Below, one piece after another: positions 1-8,899 of a stretch of 46,357 bases of DNA. Source of the DNA: a virus. The notes beneath the pieces are model-generated. The model searched no databases, was not told the origin of the DNA, and saw nothing but the letters and a program-made list of their open reading frames with translations. The translations under genes and the position numbers were made by a program. The stretch lies in IMG/VR virus record IMGVR_UViG_3300045241_000108, positions 1 to 46,357 of that record; one strand, 5' to 3'. Numbering within the stretch: the stretch's first letter is position 1; every line of letters starts with the position of its first letter.

Positions 1-478
1 GCTCGACTCAGCCGGCGCCGTCGAGGGCATGCTGGTGCTGATCGAAAAGTACAAGCCGCAATTCTGGTGGGCCGAGAAGGGCGCGATCGAGAAATCAATC
101 GGGCCGTTTTTGCGCAAGCGCATGCTGGAGAAGCGCGTGTTCTGCGTCATGGATCCGATCGCGCCGGCGAACGACAAGGAGCAGCGCGCGCAATCAATCC
201 AGGCGCGCAGCGCCATGAAGATGGTGCACTTCCCGACCTGGACGCGCTGGTGGGCCGAGGCGCAGGACCAGATCCTCAAATTCCCCAATGGCCCGAAAGA
301 TGATTTTGTGGATACTCTCTCGCTCGTTGGTCTCGGTCTGTCGAAGATGCGATCGCGCAACCGGCAACCCAAGCCGAAAGAGGTTGCGCAGGAAGGCACG
401 TTCGCAGCGCTGTGGAGAGGCACCAAGCACGCTGAACGGCGCGAGCGGCAGAAGAGGAGCTTGAGCGGATGGCTATAG
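1..478 (+). CDS. terL: Terminase large subunit, C-terminal part (continues from 45103)
   Basis: This is the C-terminal nuclease half of the packaging motor ATPase/nuclease. Base 1 is the third base of a codon; the N-terminal part lies at 45103-46357, and joining across the 167-base end overlap gives a protein of about 521 residues. The end 'GPKDDFVDTLSLVG' carries the acidic residue typical of the last metal ligand of the RNase H-like terminase nuclease. The Arg/Lys-rich tail overlaps the portal start by 10 bases, an arrangement common in phage head operons. The ATG at 29 is internal and is not a real start. The family call is secure; the split is an artefact of where the contig was cut. Confidence 0.93.
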   Translation, partial: LDSAGAVEGMLVLIEKYKPQFWWAEKGAIEKSIGPFLRKRMLEKRVFCVMDPIAPANDKEQRAQSIQARSAMKMVHFPTWTRWWAEAQDQILKFPNGPKDDFVDTLSLVGLGLSKMRSRNRQPKPKEVAQEGTFAALWRGTKHAERRERQKRSLSGWL

Positions 479-2805
479 GACCAACAGGGCCGGGGATCCC
501 GCCACCGGTAGATCCGATGGCCGACCCCAATGCACCCGTCGATAACGCCGCCGGCCTGATGCAGATGCTGCAAGCCGACCAGGTCGGCGAGAAGCCAGAC
601 ATCGTCGATCGCGAGCCGCCGGATCCGCCGGAGCAGCGCGCGCGCCTGGTGAAGGCCTGGGCCTCGCGCGTCAAGGCCGCCAAGAAGCACTGGGACAAGG
701 CCTTCAAGCGCATGCAGGAGGACATGGATTTTGCCTTCGGCAAGCAGTGGTCGAACAGCGACGACGACAAACGCTATCGGGCCAATCTCACACTCAGGAT
801 GGTGGCGCAAAAAACGGCGTTCCTGTACGCGAAGAACCCGAAGGCCGTCGCGCGCCGGCGCGAGCGTCTCGACGCCACGCAATGGAACGAGACGCAGTCG
901 CAGATCTCTTCGTTGATGCAGGCCGGCGCCATGTTTGCCCAGCAGTCGATGCAGCCCGGCGCCCCGCCGGGCATGCCGCCGATGGCGGCAGCGTCGGGCC
1001 CGGCCGGCCTTGCCGGCAACATGATGGGCAACCCGATGGCCGCGCAGGTGGCGCAGCAGGGCATGGCGATCATGGCGGATGCCGCCAAGGTGCGCTCCGA
1101 GCACGAGATGCTCGACAAGCTCGGGAAGACGCTCGAGCTGCTCTACAAGTACAACATCGACGAGCAGGTGCATCCGTTCAAGATGATGATGAAGCTCGTG
1201 GTGCGGCGCACCGTCACCATGGGCGTGGCGTATGTGAAGCTCGGTTTTGAACGGGTGATGTCGCAGCGGCCCGACATGGAGAAGGGCATCGCCGACGCCT
1301 CCGAGCGCCTGGCCACCCTCGAGCGCTTGAGCGCCGATCTCGCCGACGAGCAGTACGACGAGAACGACAAGGAGAGCGAGCAGCTGCGACTGCTGATCGA
1401 GGACATGAGCCGGCAGTCCGAGTTCGTCGCGCGCGAGGGGCTCACCTACGATTACCCGATGCCGACCAACATCATCCCCGACGTGAAGTGCGTTGAGCTG
1501 CGGCATTTTCTCGGCGCCGACTACGTCGCCGAACAATTCCTGCTGACGCCGCACGAGGTGCAGGAGATCTACGGCAAGGACGTCGGCAAGAGCTACACCG
1601 CCTATCACCGCGACGATGTCTACGGCGCCGACCCGTGGACGCTGACCGAGGCGACCTGGAACACCGGCACCTCGAGCGATGACAAGGACTGCGATTTCTG
1701 CTGCGTCTGGCAGATCTACTGCCGCAAGGACGGCCTGGTCTACGAGGTGTGCGACGGCTACGAGGATTTTTTGCGTGAGCCGGCCTCGCCGGAGATCTAC
1801 AACGAGCGCTTCTATCCCTGGTACACGCTGCTGTTCAACGAGGCGCCGAACGAGAAAGAGATCTATCCGCCGTCCGATGTGCGGCTGATGATGGACATGC
1901 AGCGCGAATACAATCGCTGCCGCGAAGGTCTCAAGGAGCAGCGGATCGCCGCGCGGCCGTTCACTGCGGTGGTCGCCGGCGCGATCGAAGAAGACGATCT
2001 CAACAAGCTCGCCGAGCGCGAGGCCAATGCCATCATCGAGCTCAACGCCCTGCAGCCCAACCAGGACGTCAAGCAACTGCTGCAAGCCTATGCCGGGCCC
2101 GGCATCGACAACAATCTGTACGAGGTGAACCCCGTGTACGAAGACGTGCTTCGGGTCACCGGCGTGCAGGAAGCCAACCTGGGCGGCACCAGCGACACCA
2201 CTGCCACGCAGTCCAACATCGCCGAGGGCTCGCGCATGACGTCGATGGGATCCAACATTGACGACTTGAACGATTTGATGACGCAGATGGCGCGCAACGG
2301 CGGGCAGATCCTGCTCACCGAGGTGTCGCGCCCGACCGTGGAGAAGATCGTCGGCGTCGGTTGTGTGTGGCCGGAGATGAGCCGCCAGGACATCGCGCAG
2401 GAAGTGTTGCTCGAGGTCGAGGCCGGCTCGATGGGCCGACCCAACGCAGCGCAAGAGGTGGCGACAGCGCAGCGCGTCTATCCGCTGCTGATCCAGCTGC
2501 CCGGCATCGATCCAGAATTTCTTGCCAAGGATCTGCTGCGGCGCATGGACGACCGGCTCGATCTCACGCAGGCGTTCAAGAGCCAGCTCCCGTCGATCGT
2601 TGCCATGAACGGCATGTCGCAAGCACAGCTCCCCGGCACCGGACCAGCAGCCGGCGCTGCGCAAGGTCCGCAAGGCAAAGACAACGCCGCGGGACCAGCA
2701 GCTCAACCGCCTAGCGGGCCACCCGATGCCGCGCAGCAGCTCGGCGGCGCAGGAGTGTCACCGCCACATCCGAGCGGCGCACCGGGCTCACCGACTTTGC
2801 AATAA
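469..2805 (+). CDS. Portal (head-tail connector) protein
   Basis: This 778-residue protein is the likely portal, the dodecameric ring through which DNA is packaged and ejected. The call rests on its place directly after terminase, its size, and its content: an acidic/aromatic middle with 'YNERFYPWYTLLFNEAPNEK', then a long helical segment that suits the portal stem and crown. Residues of about 150-200 form a Met/Ala/Gly/Pro-rich insert, and the last 70 residues are Pro/Gly/Ala-rich and probably disordered. The start overlaps the terminase stop and has a GAGGAG ribosome-binding site. I did not recognise a specific named portal subfamily, but no other role fits this locus as well. Confidence 0.85.
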   Translation: MAIGPTGPGIPPPVDPMADPNAPVDNAAGLMQMLQADQVGEKPDIVDREPPDPPEQRARLVKAWASRVKAAKKHWDKAFKRMQEDMDFAFGKQWSNSDDDKRYRANLTLRMVAQKTAFLYAKNPKAVARRRERLDATQWNETQSQISSLMQAGAMFAQQSMQPGAPPGMPPMAAASGPAGLAGNMMGNPMAAQVAQQGMAIMADAAKVRSEHEMLDKLGKTLELLYKYNIDEQVHPFKMMMKLVVRRTVTMGVAYVKLGFERVMSQRPDMEKGIADASERLATLERLSADLADEQYDENDKESEQLRLLIEDMSRQSEFVAREGLTYDYPMPTNIIPDVKCVELRHFLGADYVAEQFLLTPHEVQEIYGKDVGKSYTAYHRDDVYGADPWTLTEATWNTGTSSDDKDCDFCCVWQIYCRKDGLVYEVCDGYEDFLREPASPEIYNERFYPWYTLLFNEAPNEKEIYPPSDVRLMMDMQREYNRCREGLKEQRIAARPFTAVVAGAIEEDDLNKLAEREANAIIELNALQPNQDVKQLLQAYAGPGIDNNLYEVNPVYEDVLRVTGVQEANLGGTSDTTATQSNIAEGSRMTSMGSNIDDLNDLMTQMARNGGQILLTEVSRPTVEKIVGVGCVWPEMSRQDIAQEVLLEVEAGSMGRPNAAQEVATAQRVYPLLIQLPGIDPEFLAKDLLRRMDDRLDLTQAFKSQLPSIVAMNGMSQAQLPGTGPAAGAAQGPQGKDNAAGPAAQPPSGPPDAAQQLGGAGVSPPHPSGAPGSPTLQ

Positions 2806-2866
2806 ATCTTTTTTCGGATAGGGTCCGCGTCGTCAGGGGAGTTTGTGGGCATGTGGTCAGCGGCTT

Positions 2867-3970
2867 ATGGCCGACGATGCACAGCCTGCTGTTGATACGT
2901 CATCGACGCCGCCGGTCTCCTCACCCGAGCCGGCAGCATCTCCACCTGCGTCGACTGGTGAAACTTCTCGTGCGCCATCACCAAGCGCACCATCTCCTCC
3001 AAGTGAAAGTCAGGGCGAAACCCGAGAGACCTTGCTGCAGGCTGTGCAGAAGGCAGTCCCCGAGCTGCGAACCTCACAGACTGATCAGGAAGGGCCGGGA
3101 GGCGTTCCGCTCGCGCCCGCGTCAACATCTGAAACGGCCAAATATCCCGACGATGCTCCCTCTGGGGATGACGATCTTCCAGATGAAGTAACGCCGGAAG
3201 AACTTGCCAAGTACCTGCCAGGCGCCAAACGGCGCGTTGATAAACTCATCGAGCAACGAAGAGCATTAAGGGCAGACGTCGCGCGTCTGAAAACTCTCGA
3301 GCCACAAGCCAGGGCGGCCGAGAGCGTCACGCAGTATCTCAAGGCCAATGACATTGGCCAGGATGATTTTCTGCTGACGCTCGAGCTCGCCGCGGCGATG
3401 CGGCGCGGTGATTTCAAGACGTTCTACGAGGGTGTTCGCCCGTACATGCAACTGGCCGAGGAGTATCTCGGCGTGCAGCTCCCGCAAGATCTGCAGCAGC
3501 GGGTCGCTGAAGGTCACATGACCTCGCAGGCCGCTCGTATGTTCGCACGCGAGCGCATGGACCGGGCACTGGCCGAAAGCCAGCGCATCCGCCAGGCGCA
3601 AGTGTACGACCAGACGACGTCTGCGCACGCCCAGGAACAACTCGCCAATTCGGTGCGCGATGAGGTCAACCGGTGGGAACAGGCAGTGATGAAGGCCGAT
3701 CCAGATTATGCCGCGAAGAAACAAGCCGCCGTGCAGGACACGATGTGGGCGGTCGTCCGAGAAAAAGGGCGACCGCAATCACCGGAACATGCCGTTGCGA
3801 TCGCCAATGAAGCATATCGGCGTGTGAACCAGCGCTATAGCGCTTGGGTGCCTCCGAGACGCCCGACATCGATGCAACCGCGCAGCACAGGCACAACCCA
3901 TGGCGCGGCGCCGGAAGCGAAAACCCTGCTGGAAGCAGTGAAATTTGCCAGAGAAAGCGCGCGCGCCTAG
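2867..3970 (+). CDS. Probable scaffolding protein
   Basis: A 367-residue protein between portal and major capsid, the standard place for a scaffold. The first 100 residues are Pro/Ser/Thr/Glu-rich and look disordered. From about residue 110 on it is predicted helical and highly charged, with many Ala, Arg, Glu and Gln, as scaffolds are. The start is uncertain. The ATG at 2867 begins 'MADDAQPAVD' but the best Shine-Dalgarno (AGGGGAG at 2834-2840) is about 26 bases upstream and only 2 bases before an in-frame TTG at 2843; an ATG at 2851 in another frame opens only a 14-codon reading frame. The functional call is from context and composition, not from a motif. Confidence 0.7.
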   Translation: MADDAQPAVDTSSTPPVSSPEPAASPPASTGETSRAPSPSAPSPPSESQGETRETLLQAVQKAVPELRTSQTDQEGPGGVPLAPASTSETAKYPDDAPSGDDDLPDEVTPEELAKYLPGAKRRVDKLIEQRRALRADVARLKTLEPQARAAESVTQYLKANDIGQDDFLLTLELAAAMRRGDFKTFYEGVRPYMQLAEEYLGVQLPQDLQQRVAEGHMTSQAARMFARERMDRALAESQRIRQAQVYDQTTSAHAQEQLANSVRDEVNRWEQAVMKADPDYAAKKQAAVQDTMWAVVREKGRPQSPEHAVAIANEAYRRVNQRYSAWVPPRRPTSMQPRSTGTTHGAAPEAKTLLEAVKFARESARA

Positions 3971-3988
3971 TTGAAAGGCGCAGCATAA

Positions 3989-5110
3989 ATGCCCGTCTAC
4001 ACACAGCCGCTACTCGACCACATAACGACGGCGGCGCTGGACTGGTGGCTCAACAAGGGCACGGCATTCCAGCAAGCGATCTCCGAGAAGCCGCTCTTGG
4101 CCATGATGGAGTCGAAGAAAAAGACGTTCCCCGGCGGCAAGGGGGACATCGTCGTCTCGGTGAAGGGCGACTACGGCAACACCGCAGCTCCCGGCACCGC
4201 TGACAAGTTGGTCGGCTACGAGTTGTTGGACAGCGTGCTCTACTACACGCCCGCCAACTTGAAGCAGGCGCGCTTCCCCTGGAAGGAAATGCACATCGGC
4301 ATCACGCTCACGCACAGTGAGCTCAAGACCGATGGCATCAGCGTTGTCGAAGGGTCGTCCGACAGCAACGCAACGAGTGAACATTCCGGCCGCGACGACA
4401 CCGTCCTGGTCGGGATCCTGAACGATGCGCTGGAGGATCTGAGCGAGCAGTACGCACGATCGCTCAACAACCTCCTGTGGGCGAACGGTGTGGCCGATCC
4501 CAAAGCGATTGCGGGCATGGCTGCGCTGGTCACTGACGCGCCCGGCACCGGCGTTGTCGCCGGCATCGATCGTGCCACCAAGACCTGGTGGCGCAATCGC
4601 GCCTACACGACGGCGATGGGCACGGCGGTCGGCACCACGCCGGCACTCGGCGCGTGGGGCGGTGGTCCGATCACCAGCTCGGCCACCGGTGGCGGCGCGC
4701 TCATCACGCTGCTGCAAAACGAGTATCGCCAGCTCTCGCGCTACGGTGGTCGCCCGAACACGGGCTTCTGCGGCAGCTCGTGGTTGTCGGCACTCGAGAC
4801 CGAGCTGCGGGCGAACGGCAACTACTCGATGACGGGCTTTGCCAGCGGCAAGGACGTCAGCGTCGGCACCATCAGCTACATGGGCACCGACTTTGAGTAC
4901 GACCCGACACTCGATGATCTCGGCAAGGCCAAGCGCTGCTACTGGTTTGACAACCGGGATATCTACCTGGTCGCGATGGACGGCGAGTGGCGTCACCAAC
5001 ACTCACCGGATCGTCCGCCGGATAAATACGTCCTCTATCGTGGCCTGACATCCACCGGGCAACTCTGTGCGCGACGGCTCAATTCGGCCGCCGTCATCGA
5101 CATTGCCTGA
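3989..5110 (+). CDS. Major capsid protein
   Basis: A 373-residue protein that forms the icosahedral shell, presumably with an HK97-type fold. It follows the scaffold gene with an AAAGG ribosome-binding site and is a well-folded mixed alpha/beta sequence without low-complexity regions. Recognisable features are an early helix 'TTAALDWWLNKGTAFQQAI', a central Gly-rich stretch ('AWGGGPITSSATGGGALIT') and a C-terminal 'PDKYVLYRGLTSTGQLCARR'. A stable hairpin follows in the downstream gap and may shape mRNA levels. The call is based on position, length and sequence style; no signature motif exists for this family. Confidence 0.8.
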   Translation: MPVYTQPLLDHITTAALDWWLNKGTAFQQAISEKPLLAMMESKKKTFPGGKGDIVVSVKGDYGNTAAPGTADKLVGYELLDSVLYYTPANLKQARFPWKEMHIGITLTHSELKTDGISVVEGSSDSNATSEHSGRDDTVLVGILNDALEDLSEQYARSLNNLLWANGVADPKAIAGMAALVTDAPGTGVVAGIDRATKTWWRNRAYTTAMGTAVGTTPALGAWGGGPITSSATGGGALITLLQNEYRQLSRYGGRPNTGFCGSSWLSALETELRANGNYSMTGFASGKDVSVGTISYMGTDFEYDPTLDDLGKAKRCYWFDNRDIYLVAMDGEWRHQHSPDRPPDKYVLYRGLTSTGQLCARRLNSAAVIDIA

Positions 5111-5162
5111 CAAGATTGGAGGTCGCTGTTGTTCTCGGCAGACCTGCAGCGGCTCTCCTCTC

Positions 5163-5194
5163 GCCGGGACTGGCACCCAACAACCAGTCCCGGC
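5163..5194 (+). promoter_or_regulatory. Strong hairpin after the capsid gene
   Basis: A perfect 11-bp inverted repeat (GCCGGGACTGG at 5163-5173 and its complement at 5184-5194) with a 10-base loop lies in the 112-base gap after the capsid gene. No T-tract follows, so it is not a classic intrinsic terminator. Processing, mRNA stabilisation or partial attenuation between a very highly expressed gene and the lower-expressed neck genes would fit. Confidence 0.7.
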
Positions 5195-5222
5195 GTCATC
5201 TGCAAACGCGAAGGAAAAACGA

Positions 5223-5777
5223 ATGTCGAAAGTAAAAATGCACTGGTGTACCGGCAAAATTAATCTCTCCGGCCAGGGCTTCACCATCATCTGGTTTGAT
5301 CACACCAACCCGATCAGCTGGCCGGAAGCGCAGGTGCTGATGGCGATGCATGGCGAGGAGAATGTTTACGACCTCAAGCCGGTCGCGCTCGGCGAGACGA
5401 CGATCGCCGAGGAGAAGGAGCGCCTGGCGCTCAAGCTCGGATACAAACCGACCGAACATGTTTTCCCCGGCCGCAATCCGCGCATGGAAACGCTGATGCC
5501 GGCGCACGAGGAGCAACTGCCGCACGCGGACCAGTATGGCCAGCTCACGGGCGGGCCGCTCACGGGTGCGCCAACGCCCAATCATCCCCCGCCGCTCGAG
5601 ACCAACACAAGCAACGGTCATCCGATCGAGGAGCCGCCGTCGCCGACGCCAAAACCAATTCCGCCGCAGCCGGAGGATGACGAGGACGAACCTGACGACG
5701 CCAAATCGGCCAATCCGCCGCCAGGCCCGGCGGTGTTCAAGCCCGGCAAACATCCGCGGCCGTATCGGGGCGCCTGA
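5223..5777 (+). CDS. Phage structural-region protein of unknown function
   Basis: A 184-residue protein. The ATG at 5223 has an AAGGA ribosome-binding site; a longer frame opens upstream at 5067 but would overlap the capsid gene and run through the hairpin, so the shorter start is preferred. Residues 1-85 look folded ('MSKVKMHWCTGKINLSGQ', 'PISWPEAQVLMAMHGEENVY'). From about residue 95 on it is Pro/Asn/Asp-rich and probably disordered, ending in a basic tail. The position after the capsid suits a decoration, head-completion or accessory virion protein, but no motif shows this. Its stop overlaps the next start by one base (TGATG). Confidence 0.7.
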   Translation: MSKVKMHWCTGKINLSGQGFTIIWFDHTNPISWPEAQVLMAMHGEENVYDLKPVALGETTIAEEKERLALKLGYKPTEHVFPGRNPRMETLMPAHEEQLPHADQYGQLTGGPLTGAPTPNHPPPLETNTSNGHPIEEPPSPTPKPIPPQPEDDEDEPDDAKSANPPPGPAVFKPGKHPRPYRGA

Positions 5778-6514
5778 TGCCGGTCGGTGTGACACTGGCT
5801 GAGCTGCGCACCGATCTGCGCGCCGAGACCGGGCAGTCGTTGTCCATGTCGCAGGGCGTGCAGTCGCAGCTCACGCAGGACAACCAGCTCAACCGCCAGC
5901 AGACAGAATTGTGGGACGCCTGGCACTGGCCGCATCTCAGTTACTGGCTCGACAAGACCTATACCAGCGGCCAGGCGGTCTACGACTTTCCCGACGATAT
6001 GCCGTTCGACCAGATCGTGCGCGTCATGATCGCCGAGGGCGGCAGCGGCGGCTGGAAGATGCTCAAGTACGGCATCCAGGCCTACGACACCGGCCCCACC
6101 GCGGCACCCGGCACGCCGATCCGCTGGGGCAACCAGGTCACGGTGACGAACGGCAAAACCGATCCGGTCGGTAAGATGCTGCTGGTGCCGACCCCGGTCG
6201 GCAACGGCACCATGCGCTTTGTCGGGCAGGCGCCGTGCAACCGGATGGTCGACCCGACCGATATCTGCGTGATCGATAGCAAGGCGATCGTGTTGTTCGC
6301 CGCCGCCGAGATCCTCGCCTTCCAGAAGGTAGAAGCCGCCGCGCTCAAGCTCACCAAGGCGCAAAATTATTTGCGCAAGCTGCTGCAGAACAGCGGCGCC
6401 GACAAGCGATCGAACTACAACATGGGCGGCAGCGCGCGCTCATCCGGCATTGATCACTTCGGTGCGCGGCCCTATCGCAATTACGTTCCCGGCATCGATT
6501 ACATCCCCTCGTGA
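5777..6514 (+). CDS. Head-tail adaptor / neck protein (T7 gp11-like position)
   Basis: A 245-residue protein starting on the last base of the previous stop codon. The N-terminus is helical ('MPVGVTLAELRTDLRAETGQ'), followed by beta-rich sequence with Trp/Tyr ('LWDAWHWPHLSYWLDK', 'VYDFPDDMPFDQIVRVM') and a C-terminal helix ('AAAEILAFQKVEAAALKLTK'). This pattern, helical ends around a beta barrel, is that of the podoviral adaptor or tail tubular A protein that docks on the portal. It is followed after 6 bases by the nozzle protein, as in many podoviruses. The call is an inference from fold pattern and gene order. Confidence 0.65.
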   Translation: MPVGVTLAELRTDLRAETGQSLSMSQGVQSQLTQDNQLNRQQTELWDAWHWPHLSYWLDKTYTSGQAVYDFPDDMPFDQIVRVMIAEGGSGGWKMLKYGIQAYDTGPTAAPGTPIRWGNQVTVTNGKTDPVGKMLLVPTPVGNGTMRFVGQAPCNRMVDPTDICVIDSKAIVLFAAAEILAFQKVEAAALKLTKAQNYLRKLLQNSGADKRSNYNMGGSARSSGIDHFGARPYRNYVPGIDYIPS

Positions 6515-6520
6515 GGTGCG

Positions 6521-7945
6521 ATGCCGTATTTCACCATCACCGACTTTGCTGCCGGCCTGGATCTGCGTCGATCGTCGCTGACGGCGCCGGCCGGCACGCT
6601 GCGCAAGCTGACCAATGCTCACGTCACGCCCGGCGGCGAGATCGAAAAAAGATTTGCCTTCGTTCCGTTCGCTACCCTTCCGGCCAACAGCAAGGGACTG
6701 CTCGAGCTGCAAGGCAAGCTCTACACGTTCGTCCCTGGCGGCAGCACCACCACCGACCCGACCACCCCCTGGGCCGTTGGCACCATGCAGCTCAACTGCA
6801 GCAGCATCGAGCAGATCATCGACTACGATTTTTTCGTCAACAAGGTGTTTGTGGTGGCCTACGTCGATGGCAACACCACCGACGCGGTTCACTTCTACGA
6901 CGGCATCGTGGTGCCCGGCGCGAAAGGGCTGTACGTCCGCACCTACAAAAACAAGATCTTCTCGGTCGAGAAAAATATTTTGTGGTTTTCCGCCGATGGT
7001 GATCCGACCGTCTGGGACGCGCTGGCTGATGCGACCGCAGGGTTCATCGATCTCGGCATCGGCGACAGCGATATGTCAGACGCGCAGGCGCTTGAAGTCT
7101 ACTACGACAAGCTGGCCGTCTTCTCAAAGACCGCCTCGCAGCTCTGGGTGATCGATCCAGATCCACTGCAGACGAACTACGCGCAGACACTGCGCCAGGC
7201 CGGCACGGTGGCGCCGCAGTCGGTGCTGTCCTACGGATCCGGCGACGTTCTCTATGTGGCGCCTGACGGCATCCGCTCTTTGCGCGCGCGCAATGCCTCG
7301 CTGGCGGCGTCGGTCTCCGATGTCGGTTCGCCGCTCGATCCGATTATGCAGGCGCTGTTCCGCGCCAATGGCGAGCCGTTCATGGGCAAGATTATCTCCA
7401 TGTTGCAGCCGGTCACCGGTCGCTTCTGGGTGATCTTGCCCGACCGCGTCTTCATCCTGTCGGCGTTTCCTGGCCCGAAGATTTCCGCCTGGTCGCAGTA
7501 CATCCCCAGCGTCGAGATCAATGGCAACGACGAGGTCTTTTCTATCACGGCCACCAGCACCCATCGCCAGCACGTCATCGTGCGCGATGCCAACAACAAT
7601 GTCATGTCCTACGGCGGCGCCGACGACACCGGCATCTGGATCGATGCCTGCCCGGTCGAGATCGAGTTTCCGTTTTTGTCGGGCGACAAGCCGGCCACGC
7701 AAAAGAGCTATCACGGCATCGACGCCGCGGCGACCGGGCAGTGGTCGGTCTACGCCGCCACCAACCCCGAGGACGAGGACGCCGAGGACTATCTCGGCGA
7801 GATCGTGGGCGCGAGCTTCATGCAGGGGCGCTTCGCCATCGAGGGGCGCTCGACGCACATCTCGATGCGGCTGCGCTCGGCGGTGCCTGGTCCGCTGACG
7901 CTGTCCAATCTGTCGGTGCATTACTCGATCGCGGAGCAGTCATGA
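6521..7945 (+). CDS. Tail nozzle / stabilisation protein (tail tubular B-like)
   Basis: A 474-residue, strongly beta-rich protein. The opening 'FAAGLDLRRSSLTAPAGTLR' is typical of podovirus tail nozzle/stopper proteins whose N-terminus runs along the tail. The rest has short repeated beta stretches with Asp/Gly turns ('YYDKLAVFSKTASQLWVIDP', 'GDVLYVAPDGIRSLRAR') consistent with a beta-propeller nozzle. It follows the adaptor gene and overlaps the next gene by ATGA. The role in closing the tail channel and passing DNA is known for this class; membership is inferred from pattern and place. Confidence 0.7.
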   Translation: MPYFTITDFAAGLDLRRSSLTAPAGTLRKLTNAHVTPGGEIEKRFAFVPFATLPANSKGLLELQGKLYTFVPGGSTTTDPTTPWAVGTMQLNCSSIEQIIDYDFFVNKVFVVAYVDGNTTDAVHFYDGIVVPGAKGLYVRTYKNKIFSVEKNILWFSADGDPTVWDALADATAGFIDLGIGDSDMSDAQALEVYYDKLAVFSKTASQLWVIDPDPLQTNYAQTLRQAGTVAPQSVLSYGSGDVLYVAPDGIRSLRARNASLAASVSDVGSPLDPIMQALFRANGEPFMGKIISMLQPVTGRFWVILPDRVFILSAFPGPKISAWSQYIPSVEINGNDEVFSITATSTHRQHVIVRDANNNVMSYGGADDTGIWIDACPVEIEFPFLSGDKPATQKSYHGIDAAATGQWSVYAATNPEDEDAEDYLGEIVGASFMQGRFAIEGRSTHISMRLRSAVPGPLTLSNLSVHYSIAEQS

Positions 7946-8622
7946 CCGTCAGCATTTCGATCGGCACTCTCCACTCTGTTCACTATGTGGCGTCACGTTT
8001 GCGCGAGACCGATCGCATCGAGTTTGCGGCGACGAGGCAAAACCTGGATCCTGACGAACTCACCAAGCGCATTATGCACAATGCCGACATGGTGTTCGTC
8101 GCGCGGTACAACGGCGTGCCGGCGAGCTGCTGGGGGTTGATGCCGATGTGGCCTGGCGTCGGCTACGCCTTCTGCTTCGGCACCGACGACTGGGGCTCGG
8201 TGCTGTTGGCGATGACAAGACACGTTCGCCGGTTTATGCTGCCGCTCCTGCTGGAGAACGGTTTCCATCGCATCGAGACGCGAAGCCTGGCGAGCAGACA
8301 AGATGTAGGACGCTGGCTCGAGATCTTCGGTGCAGAGGCGGAAGCCGTCTTGCGCGGCTCCGGCGCGCGCGGCGAAGATTTTATTCTCTTCAGGTGGCTC
8401 AGTGATGAGCTCCGGCCAGCGCAGACGAAGAACACACCCGGCGATCGACATCAGGCTGGCGACGACCGAGGACGTCGACGAGCTCGTCATGCTCGCGATG
8501 ACGCTGCTGCGCGAAAGCCCGACCTACCTCAAGCTGTTTTCCTGCGATCCGGCGGCGACGACAAAATATCTGCGCGCGGCGATCGCAACGGGCGTCTGTC
8601 CGCACATCGTGGCGGTGCATGA
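7942..8622 (+). CDS. T7 gp13-like GNAT-fold virion-assembly protein, with suspect C-terminal extension
   Basis: Residues 1-153 form a compact domain ('HNADMVFVARYNGVPASCWG', 'RGEDFILFRW') resembling the DUF2833/T7 gp13 proteins encoded just before internal virion proteins. The frame continues for 73 further codons, 218 bases into the next gene, yielding an Arg/Asp-rich sequence that looks like an out-of-frame shadow ('GDDRGRRRARHARDD'). A TGA at 8403-8405, one frame away, overlaps the next ATG exactly as at other junctions here. A missing base near 8392-8402 would therefore give the expected stop and a product of about 154 residues. The domain is likely real; the tail is doubtful. Confidence 0.65.
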   Translation: MTVSISIGTLHSVHYVASRLRETDRIEFAATRQNLDPDELTKRIMHNADMVFVARYNGVPASCWGLMPMWPGVGYAFCFGTDDWGSVLLAMTRHVRRFMLPLLLENGFHRIETRSLASRQDVGRWLEIFGAEAEAVLRGSGARGEDFILFRWLSDELRPAQTKNTPGDRHQAGDDRGRRRARHARDDAAARKPDLPQAVFLRSGGDDKISARGDRNGRLSAHRGGA

Positions 8623-8899
8623 GGGGAGGATCATCGGCGTGATCTCGTATTCGCTCGACGGCTCCTTCTCCAACTACAAGTGCGCGGTGATGGGCGAGCT
8701 GTTCGTCTACAAGGAGTTTCGCGGCACGCCGGCGGCCAGGATGCTGGTCGCCATGTGTCAGCATCTCGCCAAGGGCGACGGCGCCACCGCCATGCACATT
8801 CCGATCGCCGGCGGGCACGAGGCAGTGCCGACGCTGAAGAACATGCTGCGCAAATTCGGCGCCGAGGAGATCGGCGTCATATTCAGAAAGGTGCTGTGA
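8405..8899 (+). CDS. GNAT-family N-acetyltransferase-like protein
   Basis: A 164-residue protein. 'IDIRLATTEDVDELVMLAM' at the N-terminus and 'GELFVYKEFRGTPAARMLVA' in the middle fit the GNAT pattern, where a beta strand followed by R/Q-x-x-G-x-G/A binds acetyl-CoA; here the loop reads R-G-T-P-A-A, so the canonical glycine is partly missing. It sits between a gp13-like GNAT-fold gene and internal-virion genes, so it may be a structural relic rather than an enzyme. Start chosen at 8405 (TGATG junction with a -1 frame stop; AGGTGG upstream) over a longer frame from 8330. The substrate is unknown. Confidence 0.75.
   Translation: MSSGQRRRRTHPAIDIRLATTEDVDELVMLAMTLLRESPTYLKLFSCDPAATTKYLRAAIATGVCPHIVAVHEGRIIGVISYSLDGSFSNYKCAVMGELFVYKEFRGTPAARMLVAMCQHLAKGDGATAMHIPIAGGHEAVPTLKNMLRKFGAEEIGVIFRKVL

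Noticed and set aside
4010-5002. Long antisense reading frame opposite the capsid gene
   Set aside because: It is a GC-codon shadow of the capsid frame, Arg/Ala/Val-rich, without ribosome-binding site or context.
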